This document shows, piece after piece, positions 17,485 through 26,148 of a DNA stretch of 64,000 bases. The notes under the pieces were generated by a model. That model made no database searches, had not been told where the DNA came from, and worked only from the letters and a program-made list of their open reading frames with translations. Source of the DNA: Anaerostipes caccae L1-92 (GTDB lineage: Bacteria > Bacillota > Clostridia > Lachnospirales > Lachnospiraceae); the NCBI RefSeq assembly GCF_014467075.1, contig NZ_AP023027.1, forward strand, positions 891,001 to 955,000, in the 5' to 3' direction. A program made the translations under genes and the position numbers. Numbering within the stretch: the stretch's first letter is position 1; the number at the start of each line of letters is the position of its first letter.

Positions 17485-18750
17485 ATGGAAATACTATTAA
17501 AATTTTTTCAGGGGTTTGTAGGTTTAGGGGCGAGCGTCCTGCTGCCGGTTGTAATCGCAATATTGGGAATTTTCTTTGGGATGAAAATCGGCCGGGCGAT
17601 TAAAGCCGGCTTGCTGGTAGGAATTGGTTTCCAAGGACTTGTTTTAGCAGTAAATCTATTAATTACTTCAGTGACACCGGCAATGGAATATTATGAAAAA
17701 TTAGGATCAGGATATGACACTTTGGAAGTTGGATTTGCAGCGCTGGGTGCGGCATCGTGGACGACACCGTTTGCAGTACTTGTAATTCCGTCGATTATCC
17801 TTGTGAATATCATTTTAGTCCGTTTAAAGATTACAAAGGTCTTAAATGTTGACATCTGGAATTTTATGCATTTTCTCGTTCCCGGAGCACTTGCGTATGC
17901 TTTGTTTGGAAGTGCCGTTATCGGATTTTTAGTTGCTTTTGCCTGCGGTATTATTGTTCTGTTTTTTGGCCAGTGGATTGCAAAACCATGGGAAGAATTT
18001 TTTGGACTGGAAGGAACCACATGTACCTGTCTTTCTTTCGTAGCATGGGCCTACCCGATCAGCTACGGATTAAATAAGATCATAGACAAAATCCCGGGAC
18101 TTAATAAAATTGATCTGAATATGGATAAAGTGGGACAAAAGCTTGGAGTGTTTGGAGATCCTGCAATCATCGGTGTTGTAGTTGGAGCTTTTCTTGCAGT
18201 CATCACGAAACAAAGTCCCGGAGAAATTCTCACAATGGCAATGGGTGTTGCGGCGGCAATGGTATTGATCCCGAGAATGGTTTCCATCATGATGGAAGGG
18301 CTCTCTCCATTGGGACAGTCTGCAAATGAATATATGCATAAGAAAATCGGAGAAGACGCAGATATTTATATCGGTATGGACATTGCCCTTGGTTTAGGTG
18401 ATCCGACCTGTATCACATGTACTGCCGTTATGATCCCGGTTACCATTCTTCTTGTATTTCTTGTACCGGATATGAGATTCTTTCCGCTTGGTTTATTAGC
18501 TGAAATCTGTTATCTGGCACCTATGGTCGTATTAAGCAGCAAGGGAAATCTATTCCGGTCATTACTTGCAATGACTATTTTAATGTACATAACCCTGTTT
18601 TTGGCAAATATGTTTATTCCGGAGGCTACAAGCATGATGTCCGTTACAAATGTAGACTTTGGGAAAAGTGTCACAGCATCTCATTTTGGATGGAATCCAG
18701 GCAATGTAGTTGTATCAATTATTCACAGAATTATGGCGATCTTCGGATGA
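17485..18750 (+). CDS. PTS EIIC, galactitol/polyol family
   Basis: 421-aa polytopic membrane permease of the GatC type, the transport channel of a phosphotransferase system. About ten or more hydrophobic segments; characteristic stretches include GLGASVLLPVVIA, GAASWTTPFAV and LGDPTCITCTAV. ATG has GGAGG eight bases upstream. It is the first of ten closely packed same-strand genes. The EIIA and EIIB partners follow directly. GatC proteins carry galactitol, ribitol or related alditols; which alditol cannot be read from sequence. Confidence 0.92.
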   Translation: MEILLKFFQGFVGLGASVLLPVVIAILGIFFGMKIGRAIKAGLLVGIGFQGLVLAVNLLITSVTPAMEYYEKLGSGYDTLEVGFAALGAASWTTPFAVLVIPSIILVNIILVRLKITKVLNVDIWNFMHFLVPGALAYALFGSAVIGFLVAFACGIIVLFFGQWIAKPWEEFFGLEGTTCTCLSFVAWAYPISYGLNKIIDKIPGLNKIDLNMDKVGQKLGVFGDPAIIGVVVGAFLAVITKQSPGEILTMAMGVAAAMVLIPRMVSIMMEGLSPLGQSANEYMHKKIGEDADIYIGMDIALGLGDPTCITCTAVMIPVTILLVFLVPDMRFFPLGLLAEICYLAPMVVLSSKGNLFRSLLAMTILMYITLFLANMFIPEATSMMSVTNVDFGKSVTASHFGWNPGNVVVSIIHRIMAIFG

Positions 18751-18761
18751 GGAGGCTTGAA

Positions 18762-19205
18762 ATGAAAACTAGATATTTGGTAATTCACGGAACAGCAGAT
18801 AATAATGAACAGGCAATCAAACTATGTGGAGAAGCCTTATATAAAGCAGGCATTGTCAGTGAAAATTTCGGGGATCTCTGTGCGAAACGAGAAAGGGACT
18901 TTCCCACAGGACTTCCGACAGAAATCCCAACGGCGATTCCCCATGTGAAAGACGAAGGAATTACAGAGAACGCCATCTGTTTACTGAAACTGAATCATCC
19001 GGTGACGTTTAAAAGGTTGGATGATGATACAGAGGAAGTGAAAACAGACATGATTTTCAACTTGGCGATCAGGGATGCAGATGAACACTTAGCGGTGCTT
19101 CAAAAAATGATGGCATTTTTGAATAATCCGGAAGTCTTAACAAAATGTAAAAAACTTTCAAATGAAGAAACAGAAGTTTATCTTCAGGAGCAATTAGAAT
19201 CATAA
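18762..19205 (+). CDS. PTS EIIA, fructose/galactitol class
   Basis: 147-aa cytoplasmic phosphocarrier that takes phosphate from HPr and passes it to EIIB. The phospho-His lies in the TAIPHVKDEG segment (residues about 60-70), the standard EIIA-2 motif. The ATG at 18762 has GGAGG nine bases upstream; the longer frame from 18690 overlaps EIIC and is rejected. The gap to EIIC is 11 bases. Confidence 0.93.
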   Translation: MKTRYLVIHGTADNNEQAIKLCGEALYKAGIVSENFGDLCAKRERDFPTGLPTEIPTAIPHVKDEGITENAICLLKLNHPVTFKRLDDDTEEVKTDMIFNLAIRDADEHLAVLQKMMAFLNNPEVLTKCKKLSNEETEVYLQEQLES

Positions 19206-19230
19206 TAAATCGCAGTAAAGGAGAAATATT

Positions 19231-19533
19231 ATGGCGAAAGAAGTAAAAGTATTAGTAGCGTGCGGCAGCGGCGTGGCAACATCAACCATCGCACAGGAAG
19301 AAATCAAAGAAATTGCAAAAAATGCAGGCGTTAAAATCAGAATAATGAAAGGAACGATTTCTGAAGTTCCTATAAAACAAAAAGATGTAGATGTAGTATT
19401 TACCACAGCAAATTACCGAAATCCGCTTGAAAAACCACATCTCAGCGTATTTGGGCTTGTCTCCGGACTGAATAAAGAAGCAGCAAAGAAGAAAGTGGAA
19501 GAATTGCTGAAAAAGATTTCAGAAGAGTTATAA
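19231..19533 (+). CDS. PTS EIIB, galactitol type
   Basis: 100-aa cytoplasmic domain that is phosphorylated on Cys and phosphorylates the sugar during transport. The phospho-site is C11 in LVACGSGVATSTIA, the GatB P-loop-like motif. Length is right for a stand-alone EIIB of this class. AAAGGAG ribosome site before ATG. With the two upstream genes it completes a three-component PTS. Confidence 0.94.
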   Translation: MAKEVKVLVACGSGVATSTIAQEEIKEIAKNAGVKIRIMKGTISEVPIKQKDVDVVFTTANYRNPLEKPHLSVFGLVSGLNKEAAKKKVEELLKKISEEL

Positions 19534-19567
19534 AAGCCCAATATGTGAAAGGATCAGGTGGTTATAA

Positions 19568-20623
19568 ATGAAAGCAGGAGTTTTACACGCAAGAGATGAC
19601 ATAAGATATGAGGAAGTACAGACCCCGGAGCCAAAAGCCGGGGAAGTGCTTGTAAAAGTGAAATATTCAGGGATCTGCGGATCGGATGTACCCAGAGTAA
19701 ATGAAGACGGAGCCCACTTTTATCCGATCGTTCTCGGTCATGAGTTTTCGGGAATTGTAGAAGAGGTGGGAGATGGGGTGACAAAAGTAAAGAAAGGCCA
19801 GCGGGCAGCCGGCGCTCCATTGGTTCCGTGTATGAAGTGTGAAGACTGTATGAAGGGTGATTATGCACTTTGCAAGGATTACAGTTTTATCGGAACAAGA
19901 CAGGCAGGAAGCTTTGCAGAATATATCTGTGTTCCGGAGCAAAACGTGGTTCCTTTTGAGGATACAGTATCCTTTGAACAAGGCGCGTTATTTGAGCCGG
20001 CAGCAGTCGCCCTCCATGGATTAGAGTGTCTTCCGTATGAAGGAGGAAAGACGGTTGCGGTTCTCGGCGGCGGAACGATCGGACTGCTTGTCATGCAGTG
20101 GGCCAATATTTTTGGAGCGGCAAAGACCGTTGTATTTGATATTGATGACGACAGAATTGAACTGGCAAAACAGATGGGTGCAGCAGACGGAATCAATACA
20201 TTAAAAGAAGACTTCATGGAAAAGGCAATGGACCTGACAGATGGAAAAGGCTACGATTACATTTACGAAACGGCAGGAAGTACAATTACCATGAAAATGG
20301 CATATGAGCTGGCAGCCAATAAAGCTGGTATCTGCTATATCGGAAAACCTACAAGAGAATTAACATTTACTGTGAAAGAATGGGAAAACATGAATCGGAA
20401 AGAATTCACTGTGACAGGATCCTGGTTATCCTATTCGGCTCCATTCCCCGGACATGAGTGGGACTGCGTGGCGCACTATTTTGCAACAGGACAGTTAAAG
20501 GGGGAAGACTCCCTGATCTTTAAGAAGCTGCCGCTTTCAAAAATCGCAGAGGGCTTTGAAATGTTTAAGACCCGCGGGGCGGTAAAAGGAAAAATTTTGA
20601 TTGACAGCTCAAAAGAGAAATGA
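19568..20623 (+). CDS. Zinc-dependent medium-chain polyol-phosphate dehydrogenase 1
   Basis: 351-aa MDR-family enzyme resembling galactitol-1-phosphate 5-dehydrogenase and sorbitol dehydrogenase. Catalytic zinc residues are in GICGSDVPR and GHEFSG. A structural zinc site has four Cys in PCMKCEDCMKGDYALC. The NAD Rossmann motif is LGGGTIGLL. It should oxidise the phosphorylated alditol delivered by the PTS to a keto-phosphate. A second paralogue lies two genes downstream, so the two probably act at different carbons or on different alditols; this is inference. The stop overlaps or abuts the next gene. Confidence 0.9.
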   Translation: MKAGVLHARDDIRYEEVQTPEPKAGEVLVKVKYSGICGSDVPRVNEDGAHFYPIVLGHEFSGIVEEVGDGVTKVKKGQRAAGAPLVPCMKCEDCMKGDYALCKDYSFIGTRQAGSFAEYICVPEQNVVPFEDTVSFEQGALFEPAAVALHGLECLPYEGGKTVAVLGGGTIGLLVMQWANIFGAAKTVVFDIDDDRIELAKQMGAADGINTLKEDFMEKAMDLTDGKGYDYIYETAGSTITMKMAYELAANKAGICYIGKPTRELTFTVKEWENMNRKEFTVTGSWLSYSAPFPGHEWDCVAHYFATGQLKGEDSLIFKKLPLSKIAEGFEMFKTRGAVKGKILIDSSKEK

Positions 20624-20637
20624 GAAAGGAGTATGAC

Positions 20638-21285
20638 GTGAGAAAAATAAAATTATCTCCATCTGTCTTTGCAGCGGACTTGGGAGAATTAAAAAATCAG
20701 ATCAAAGAACTGGAAGAGAGCAATGTGGAACTTCTGCATGTAGATGTGATGGACGGACATTTCGTGGAGCGGATGGCATTTGGAGCAGATCACATCAGAG
20801 CGTTAAAATCAATGACGGATATTCCGCTGGATGTCCATTTAATGATCGAATGCCCGGAGGTACATATCGACAGCATCGCAGAGGCAGGAGCAGATATCAT
20901 AACAATTCATCAGGAGTCCACAGCGAGGGTATTAAGCTGTTTGCATAAAATCCGCAATCGGGGTATCAGGGCGGGGATCGTGCTGAGCCCGGGGACCCCG
21001 GAAGAGACGATCAAGTATTTACTAGATGATGTAGATATGATCCTTCTGATGAGTGTAAATCCCGGGGAGGGAGGACAGCATTTCCTGAATTCAACTGTGG
21101 AGAAAATTAGAAATGTCCGGGCAATGATCGGGGACCGGGATATCGATCTTGAAGTAGATGGAAGTATTGACCATGAAACGATAAAGCCTTGTTATGAAGC
21201 GGGAGCAAATGTATTTGTGTCCGGGGGATATTTGTTCAAAAATATCAAAGAGAATACAGAGGCTTTAAGAAAGGCAGTGAGATAA
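20638..21285 (+). CDS. Ribulose-phosphate/allulose-6-phosphate 3-epimerase family protein
   Basis: 215-aa TIM-barrel metal-dependent 3-epimerase of the Rpe/AlsE family. Motifs: LSPSVFAADL at the N-terminus, HVDVMDGHFV with the metal His and catalytic Asp, DVHLMIE, SVNPGEGGQ and LEVDGSI with the second catalytic Asp. GTG at 20638 has AAGGAG six bases upstream; an ATG at 20620 would place that ribosome site inside the gene. Housekeeping rpe is normally elsewhere. In this operon an AlsE-like activity on a 2-ketohexose-6-phosphate is more likely, though pentose use is not excluded. Its TAA overlaps the next ATG by one base. Confidence 0.85.
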   Translation: MRKIKLSPSVFAADLGELKNQIKELEESNVELLHVDVMDGHFVERMAFGADHIRALKSMTDIPLDVHLMIECPEVHIDSIAEAGADIITIHQESTARVLSCLHKIRNRGIRAGIVLSPGTPEETIKYLLDDVDMILLMSVNPGEGGQHFLNSTVEKIRNVRAMIGDRDIDLEVDGSIDHETIKPCYEAGANVFVSGGYLFKNIKENTEALRKAVR

Positions 21286-22334
21286 TGAAAGCATTGACAT
21301 TTTATGACGTACAGGATTTAAGATATGAAGAGGTTGCTGACCCTGCAATCGAAAAAGATGATGATGTCATCGTAAAAGTAAAAGCAGTCGGGATCTGTGG
21401 TTCGGACATTGCAAGATACCGTAATTTAGGACCTTATGTAAAAGGGAATGTCTGGGGACATGAATTTTCAGGGGAGGTTGTTCAAACTGGTCCTGCTGTT
21501 ACAGAACTAAAGGCTGGTGACCGTGTGGTGGGGTGCCCGAACTTGGTTTGCCACGAGTGTGAGTACTGCAAGAGCGGACATCCGTCAAGATGTGAATCTT
21601 TAAATACTATTGGAGCTTATGTTCCCGGTGCATTTGCGGAATACATTAAAATGCCTGCCGTTAATCTTGTAAAAATGGCGGAAAGTATGACTTATGAGCA
21701 GGGCGCATTAGTAGAACCGGCAACGGTTGCGATCCACGGCTTATATCAGACAAATATTAAAATGGGATATGAAGTTGCGGTTGTGGGATGCGGAAATATC
21801 GGGCTTATGGCAATTAGATGGGCAAAAGCATTTGGAGCAAAGAAAGTGTTTGCCATTGATATCGATGATGCACAACTAGAAATTGCCCGGCAGTTTGGCG
21901 CTGATGTACTGATTAATTCTACCAATATTGATTTCCATGATGAAATCAGAAAATATGGAAATGGCGTGGACTTAGCGATCGAATCTGCAGGAAATCCATT
22001 TACGGCTGCAAGAGTACTTGGACTGCCGAAAAAGGGCGGAGAGGTTGTATACATGGGAATCCCTTATGCAGATGTTCCGGTACCAAGATTCTATTTTGAA
22101 AAGATTATGAGAAATGAATTAAAGATCATCGGTTCCTGGTGCACGATTTCTGCCCCATATCCGGGAAAAGAATGGGTGAACGCGGTAGAATATATCGGAA
22201 ACGGACAGGTTGATGTCCTTGGAATGGTGACCCATAAGGTGAACTTAAGTCAGGGGCCGAAGATGTTTGAAAAGATCATTGCTAATCCAAAGGGATTCGG
22301 AAAAGTTTTGTTATATCCGGAAGAAATCATGTGA
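21285..22334 (+). CDS. Zinc-dependent medium-chain polyol-phosphate dehydrogenase 2
   Basis: 349-aa paralogue of the dehydrogenase at 19568. Catalytic zinc region GICGSDIAR and GHEFSGE; structural zinc Cys in VCHECEYCKSGHPSRC; NAD site VGCGNIGLMAIRWAK followed by the acidic DIDD that favours NAD over NADP. Similar length and the same WENM/EKIM-GSW-SAPYPG layout in the C-terminal part as the first copy. It overlaps the upstream stop by one base, so expression is coupled. Substrate is likely an alditol phosphate or its keto product. Confidence 0.9.
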   Translation: MKALTFYDVQDLRYEEVADPAIEKDDDVIVKVKAVGICGSDIARYRNLGPYVKGNVWGHEFSGEVVQTGPAVTELKAGDRVVGCPNLVCHECEYCKSGHPSRCESLNTIGAYVPGAFAEYIKMPAVNLVKMAESMTYEQGALVEPATVAIHGLYQTNIKMGYEVAVVGCGNIGLMAIRWAKAFGAKKVFAIDIDDAQLEIARQFGADVLINSTNIDFHDEIRKYGNGVDLAIESAGNPFTAARVLGLPKKGGEVVYMGIPYADVPVPRFYFEKIMRNELKIIGSWCTISAPYPGKEWVNAVEYIGNGQVDVLGMVTHKVNLSQGPKMFEKIIANPKGFGKVLLYPEEIM

Positions 22335-22347
22335 GGAAGGTGTAATT

Positions 22348-22887
22348 ATGGGAATGAAAGTAATTATCAAAGAATTGGAACAATCAGCTGACAGAATCCC
22401 TGAACATCAGATTTCAAATCTGATTCAGAAGATCAAGTCCCATAAACGAATTTTCGTTTATGGGACCGGAAGATCGGGATTGATGTTAAAAGCACTTGCC
22501 ATGAGATTGATGCAGATTGGCCTGGATGCATATGTAGTGGGAGAGACCACAACACCGTCTGTAGAAAAGGGAGATTTGCTGATCGTAGCTTCTGCTTCAG
22601 GGGAAACAGGAAGTGTTTGTATGACGGCTCAGTCGGCAAAGAAACAGGGGGCAGATTTGATCGTGATTTCTTCAGCAGAGGGATCGACCCTGGGAAAGAT
22701 CCAGACACCGGATATCACGATTGAATCTGCAACAAAATTTTCAACATCCAAAACAAGCATCCAGCCACTGGGAAGTTTGTTCGAACAGATGCTGCTCATC
22801 GTGTTTGATGCTGCTGTCTTGGAAATGAGCCGGGAAGAGCCGGGCAGTAATGACGATATGGCAAAGAGACACGCAAGCCTGGAGTAG
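22348..22887 (+). CDS. hxlB: 6-phospho-3-hexuloisomerase
   Basis: 179-aa SIS-domain isomerase interconverting D-arabino-3-hexulose-6-phosphate and fructose-6-phosphate. SIS signatures: FVYGTGRSGLMLKALAMRL, GETTTPSVEKGDLLIVASASGETGS, and SIQPLGSLFEQ. The C-terminal AKRHASLE provides the catalytic His expected in this family. Usual length. ATG 22348 has GAGGAAGG upstream; the longer frame overlaps the dehydrogenase. HxlB normally follows hexulose-phosphate synthase in formaldehyde fixation, but no HPS gene is here. A dehydrogenase acting at C3 of an alditol phosphate would supply its substrate instead (inference). Confidence 0.87.
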   Translation: MGMKVIIKELEQSADRIPEHQISNLIQKIKSHKRIFVYGTGRSGLMLKALAMRLMQIGLDAYVVGETTTPSVEKGDLLIVASASGETGSVCMTAQSAKKQGADLIVISSAEGSTLGKIQTPDITIESATKFSTSKTSIQPLGSLFEQMLLIVFDAAVLEMSREEPGSNDDMAKRHASLE

Positions 22888-22927
22888 TTTGTGACGGAAA
22901 TCTTATAGAGAATCAAGGAGAATAAAC

Positions 22928-23824
22928 ATGCAGAATAACATTGGTCTACAGACAGCATATTGGAATGGAACAACTCCCGAGTTGGACATTTATAAAATAA
23001 TTGATTTGACCAAGAAAGCCAACATGGACACCATTGAACTGAAAGCGGGGGACTTTGTTCCTTTGACAACAGAAGAACGCAGGGAGCTTAAGAGCTATAT
23101 CAAGGATGCAGGTCTGTCAGTTACAGTCAACGGGACCGGACTCAGACCGGAAAGAGATGTTTCCAGTTCTGACAAAGAATCTCATGAAGCCGGTATCAGA
23201 CATTTATGTACGATGCTGGATCTCTGTGTTGAGATGGACGCAAAACTCTTTTCCGGAATTCCTTATGGTTTATGGAATACACGCCCGGATGGAGAGGATA
23301 TTGCCGGGATCAAGAAGGTCCGCACAGCAAATGCAGTCAAAGGATTAACCGAAGCTGCAAAACATGCCGAAGAAGCCGGCGTAACAATGTGTTTAGAAAT
23401 TGTAAACCGTTTTGAACAGTATACTGCCAATACTGCAGAAGAGGGAATTGCAGTCTGCGAAGCCATTGGCAGTGAGTATTGCAAGCTTCTTTTAGACACG
23501 TTTCATATGAACATTGAAGAAGATTATATTCCGGATGCCATCCGCACAGCCCATGAAAAGGGATATCTGGGCTATCTTCATATTGGAGAAAGCAACCGGA
23601 AGATTCCTGCCGGTGGAAGAAAGACCAATATTGACTGGGAAGCCATTGCAGAGACGATCAAAGAGATCGGTTTTGAAGGACCTTTGGTGATGGAACCATT
23701 CGTTCTCAATACGTCAGCAAGCGCTAAGAGCGTTTCACTCTGGAGAGCAATCAAACCAGCAGATGATATTGACGGACTTGTGGCAGATGCCGCCGCAGGA
23801 GTGAAATATTTAAAAAGTCTTTAA
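22928..23824 (+). CDS. Ketose 3-epimerase (D-tagatose/D-allulose 3-epimerase family)
   Basis: 298-aa TIM-barrel xylose-isomerase-like enzyme. Metal and catalytic residues line up with D-allulose/D-tagatose 3-epimerase: E157 in CLEIVNRFE, D190 and H193 in LLLDTFHMNIEE, H218 in LHIGESNR, R224, and E256 in VMEPFV. The tail with SVSLWR is also characteristic. Such enzymes epimerise C3 of free ketohexoses; here the substrate may be phosphorylated. Its presence beside a second unrelated 3-epimerase and HxlB is unusual. ATG has CAAGGAG upstream. Confidence 0.9.
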   Translation: MQNNIGLQTAYWNGTTPELDIYKIIDLTKKANMDTIELKAGDFVPLTTEERRELKSYIKDAGLSVTVNGTGLRPERDVSSSDKESHEAGIRHLCTMLDLCVEMDAKLFSGIPYGLWNTRPDGEDIAGIKKVRTANAVKGLTEAAKHAEEAGVTMCLEIVNRFEQYTANTAEEGIAVCEAIGSEYCKLLLDTFHMNIEEDYIPDAIRTAHEKGYLGYLHIGESNRKIPAGGRKTNIDWEAIAETIKEIGFEGPLVMEPFVLNTSASAKSVSLWRAIKPADDIDGLVADAAAGVKYLKSL

Positions 23825-23842
23825 TAATGGGAGGGAAAAGGC

Positions 23843-24790
23843 ATGATTACAACTGTGACATTAAATGCTTCCATCGATAAAGCATATCGTATGACCCAAA
23901 AAGTAGAGTACGGTACGGTAATGCGGGTAGCAGAGACACATAACAGTGCCGGCGGAAAGGGGCTGAATGTGGCAAGGGTGGTCAAGCTTTGCGGTTCTGA
24001 CACAAAAGCTGCCGGTCTTGTGGGAGGATATAACGGTCAATATTTAGAATCACTTCTGGACGCAGATGGAATTTCCTATGAATTTGAACATATCGAGGGG
24101 GAAACAAGAAGCTGTATAAATATATTGGATCCGGAATACGGTTCGACCGAATATCTGGAACCCGGCTGTCAGGTTACTCCGGAGGAAGAAGCTGCATTTT
24201 TAGAACGATTTCCTGATCTTATTAGGGACAGTGATGTTGTGACCATTTCAGGAAGCGCTCCCCGTGGAATGGGAAGCGATATCTATAAAAAAATGATCCG
24301 GATTGTAAAGGATGAGGGAAAGAAAGTTATCTTAGATACCAGCGGAGAATATTTGGAAAAAGGGATCGAGAGCATGCCGACGATGGTAAAGCCTAATCAG
24401 GATGAGATCGAACTGCTTTTCCATATCAAAGTCCGCAGCCGTGAAGATGTCATTGAATATGCCAAAAAAATCTATGAAAAAGGAATCCCGTATGTGGTCA
24501 TCTCTCTTGGAGGAGACGGGGCACTGCTTGTATGCGAAAAAGGCATTTATCAGGGGAGACCGCCCAAAATAGAAGTGGTAAATACAGTTGGATGCGGAGA
24601 CTCTATGGTCGGAGCATTTGCAGTAGGATTAGAACGTCATATGGAACCGGAAGAGGCTCTGAAATTTGCAGTGGCGGTGGCGTCTGCTAACGCGCTTTCA
24701 CCCCTTACAGGGACTTTTGATACGGCCAAGAGAGATGAAATCATAAAGAACGTTGAGATCATAAAATTATCAGATCCGGAAAGGGAATAG
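23843..24790 (+). CDS. 1-phosphofructokinase / tagatose-6-phosphate kinase family
   Basis: 315-aa PfkB-superfamily (FruK/LacC) kinase. Motifs: TLNASIDKAYRM at the N-terminus, GGKGLNVARV, the anion hole and catalytic Asp in VVNTVGCGDSMVGAFA (split: VVNTVGCGDS, MVGAFAVG) and KPNQDE. It probably makes a ketohexose-1,6-bisphosphate from the 6-phosphate for the downstream aldolase. LacC and FruK cannot be told apart confidently here. GGAGGG ribosome site; 4-base gap to the aldolase. Confidence 0.9.
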   Translation: MITTVTLNASIDKAYRMTQKVEYGTVMRVAETHNSAGGKGLNVARVVKLCGSDTKAAGLVGGYNGQYLESLLDADGISYEFEHIEGETRSCINILDPEYGSTEYLEPGCQVTPEEEAAFLERFPDLIRDSDVVTISGSAPRGMGSDIYKKMIRIVKDEGKKVILDTSGEYLEKGIESMPTMVKPNQDEIELLFHIKVRSREDVIEYAKKIYEKGIPYVVISLGGDGALLVCEKGIYQGRPPKIEVVNTVGCGDSMVGAFAVGLERHMEPEEALKFAVAVASANALSPLTGTFDTAKRDEIIKNVEIIKLSDPERE

Positions 24791-24794
24791 AATT

Positions 24795-25643
24795 ATGTTA
24801 ATGACATCAAAAGAAATATTACGGAAAGCTCAGGCCGGCGGATATGCAGTAGGTGCATTCAATGTAGAAAACATGGAGATGGTACAGGCAGTTGCGGAGG
24901 CAGCAGAGGAATTGCGCTCACCGGTCATCATGCAGACAACTCCGTCTACCGTGACATATGCGGGACTTGACTATTATCTTGCAAATGTTGAGACAGCCGC
25001 AAAGAGGGCATCGGTTCCTGTGGTTATGCATTTAGATCACGGCAGCAGCTTTGAACTGGCGATGCAGGCACTCAGAGCGGGTTATACATCCATCATGATT
25101 GATGGTTCCCATGAAGCATTTGAAGATAATATCGCGCTCAGCAGGGCCGTCACAGATGCCTGCCATCCGTCCAAAGTTCCGGTAGAGGCTGAACTTGGAA
25201 AGGTTGGCGGAAAAGAAGATGATCTGGACGGCGGAGATGATAATCCCTATACAGATCCGCAGGAAGCAAAGGAATTTGCAGAGAGAACAGGGATTGATTC
25301 CCTCGCAGTTGGGATTGGTACAGCCCACGGTGTTTATAAGGGAGAACCAAAACTTCAGTTTGACATCTTAAGCCAGATCAGAGATGTCGTAGAGATTCCG
25401 CTCGTGCTTCACGGAACAAGCGGTGTGCCGGACGAAGCGGTAAAAGAGTGTATCAAACGCGGTATCTGTAAAGTGAATTATGCAACCGATCTCCGTATCG
25501 CATTTACCAATGGAGTAAACAGAGTTTTTGCTGAAAATCCAGACACCATTGACCCTAAGAAATATAGTGCGGCAGGTCGTGAAGAAGTTAAAAAATATGT
25601 TATGGACAAAATAAAAGTATGCGGAAGTGCAGGAAAAGTATGA
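24795..25643 (+). CDS. Class II ketose-bisphosphate aldolase (GatY/FbaA type)
   Basis: 282-aa zinc aldolase cleaving tagatose- or fructose-1,6-bisphosphate to dihydroxyacetone phosphate and glyceraldehyde-3-phosphate. Zinc ligands lie in MHLDHGSS, GTAHGVY and LVLHGTSGV; VGAFNVENMEM is the typical start. Its length matches GatY/KbaY more than the long E. coli FbaA. Ends the ten-gene operon. A 61-base imperfect palindrome follows immediately and could end transcription, though it lacks a T run. Confidence 0.93.
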   Translation: MLMTSKEILRKAQAGGYAVGAFNVENMEMVQAVAEAAEELRSPVIMQTTPSTVTYAGLDYYLANVETAAKRASVPVVMHLDHGSSFELAMQALRAGYTSIMIDGSHEAFEDNIALSRAVTDACHPSKVPVEAELGKVGGKEDDLDGGDDNPYTDPQEAKEFAERTGIDSLAVGIGTAHGVYKGEPKLQFDILSQIRDVVEIPLVLHGTSGVPDEAVKECIKRGICKVNYATDLRIAFTNGVNRVFAENPDTIDPKKYSAAGREEVKKYVMDKIKVCGSAGKV

Positions 25644-25718
25644 GTTATCCACCACTATTTCCGTCGCGCTTTTGAAATGCGCTCCTCCAATAGTGGTGAA
25701 TAACTTTCGAATAGTGGT
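25644..25718 (+). repeat. Long inverted repeat with AATAGTGGT copies
   Basis: 25644-25659 pairs with 25689-25704 (15 of 16 positions), with an inner GCGC/GCGC pairing; a third AATAGTGGT sits at 25710-25718. The motif spacing resembles the multi-repeat ends of some insertion sequences, but no transposase is present. The rest of the 505-base stretch to 26148 holds only a short non-convincing ORF and a terminator. Confidence 0.5.
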
Positions 25719-26015
25719 ACCTTTTTGTAATAGAAGCCCTTCTCCAGCATACATTATGTCCATTTTGATCAGTTTGAAGGCCTTGCATTCAAAGAAATGT
25801 TAGTTTTTCCGTTTTTGGCAGATTCCGATACAGTAACTTTAAGCCATGAAACCACGGAGATTTTGGTGCCATTGAGCCATGGGTGGGGCTGTCCACCTGT
25901 AGTGACGAAGGGTACCAGCTTGAAGAAAAAGGGATGTACTGACTGTCAAAGAAGGAGAAAGCAGGGAATACAGCTACACGATCACAATTATGTAGTGAAA
26001 AATGTTATTAAATGA

Positions 26016-26066
26016 ATCAAATACAACCAACATAGATATATATTTGTTGATTGTATTTGATTTTTT
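26016..26066 (+). terminator. AT-rich terminator hairpin
   Basis: 17-base arms 26016-26032 and 26045-26061 with one mismatch, followed by six T. It lies in the debris region and may end any read-through from the PTS operon. Confidence 0.8.
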
Positions 26067-26148
26067 ACATCTTTCAGATAATAGGCTTTGTCCAATAAGG
26101 GATAGATTTTTTGAATTCATATGGTAAAATGGAAGTAGAAACAGTGCT

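Noticed and set aside
25797..26015. 72-codon ORF after the PTS operon
   Set aside because: No ribosome site, no recognisable domain, odd composition; sits in debris and may be a remnant of an element but cannot be supported as a gene.
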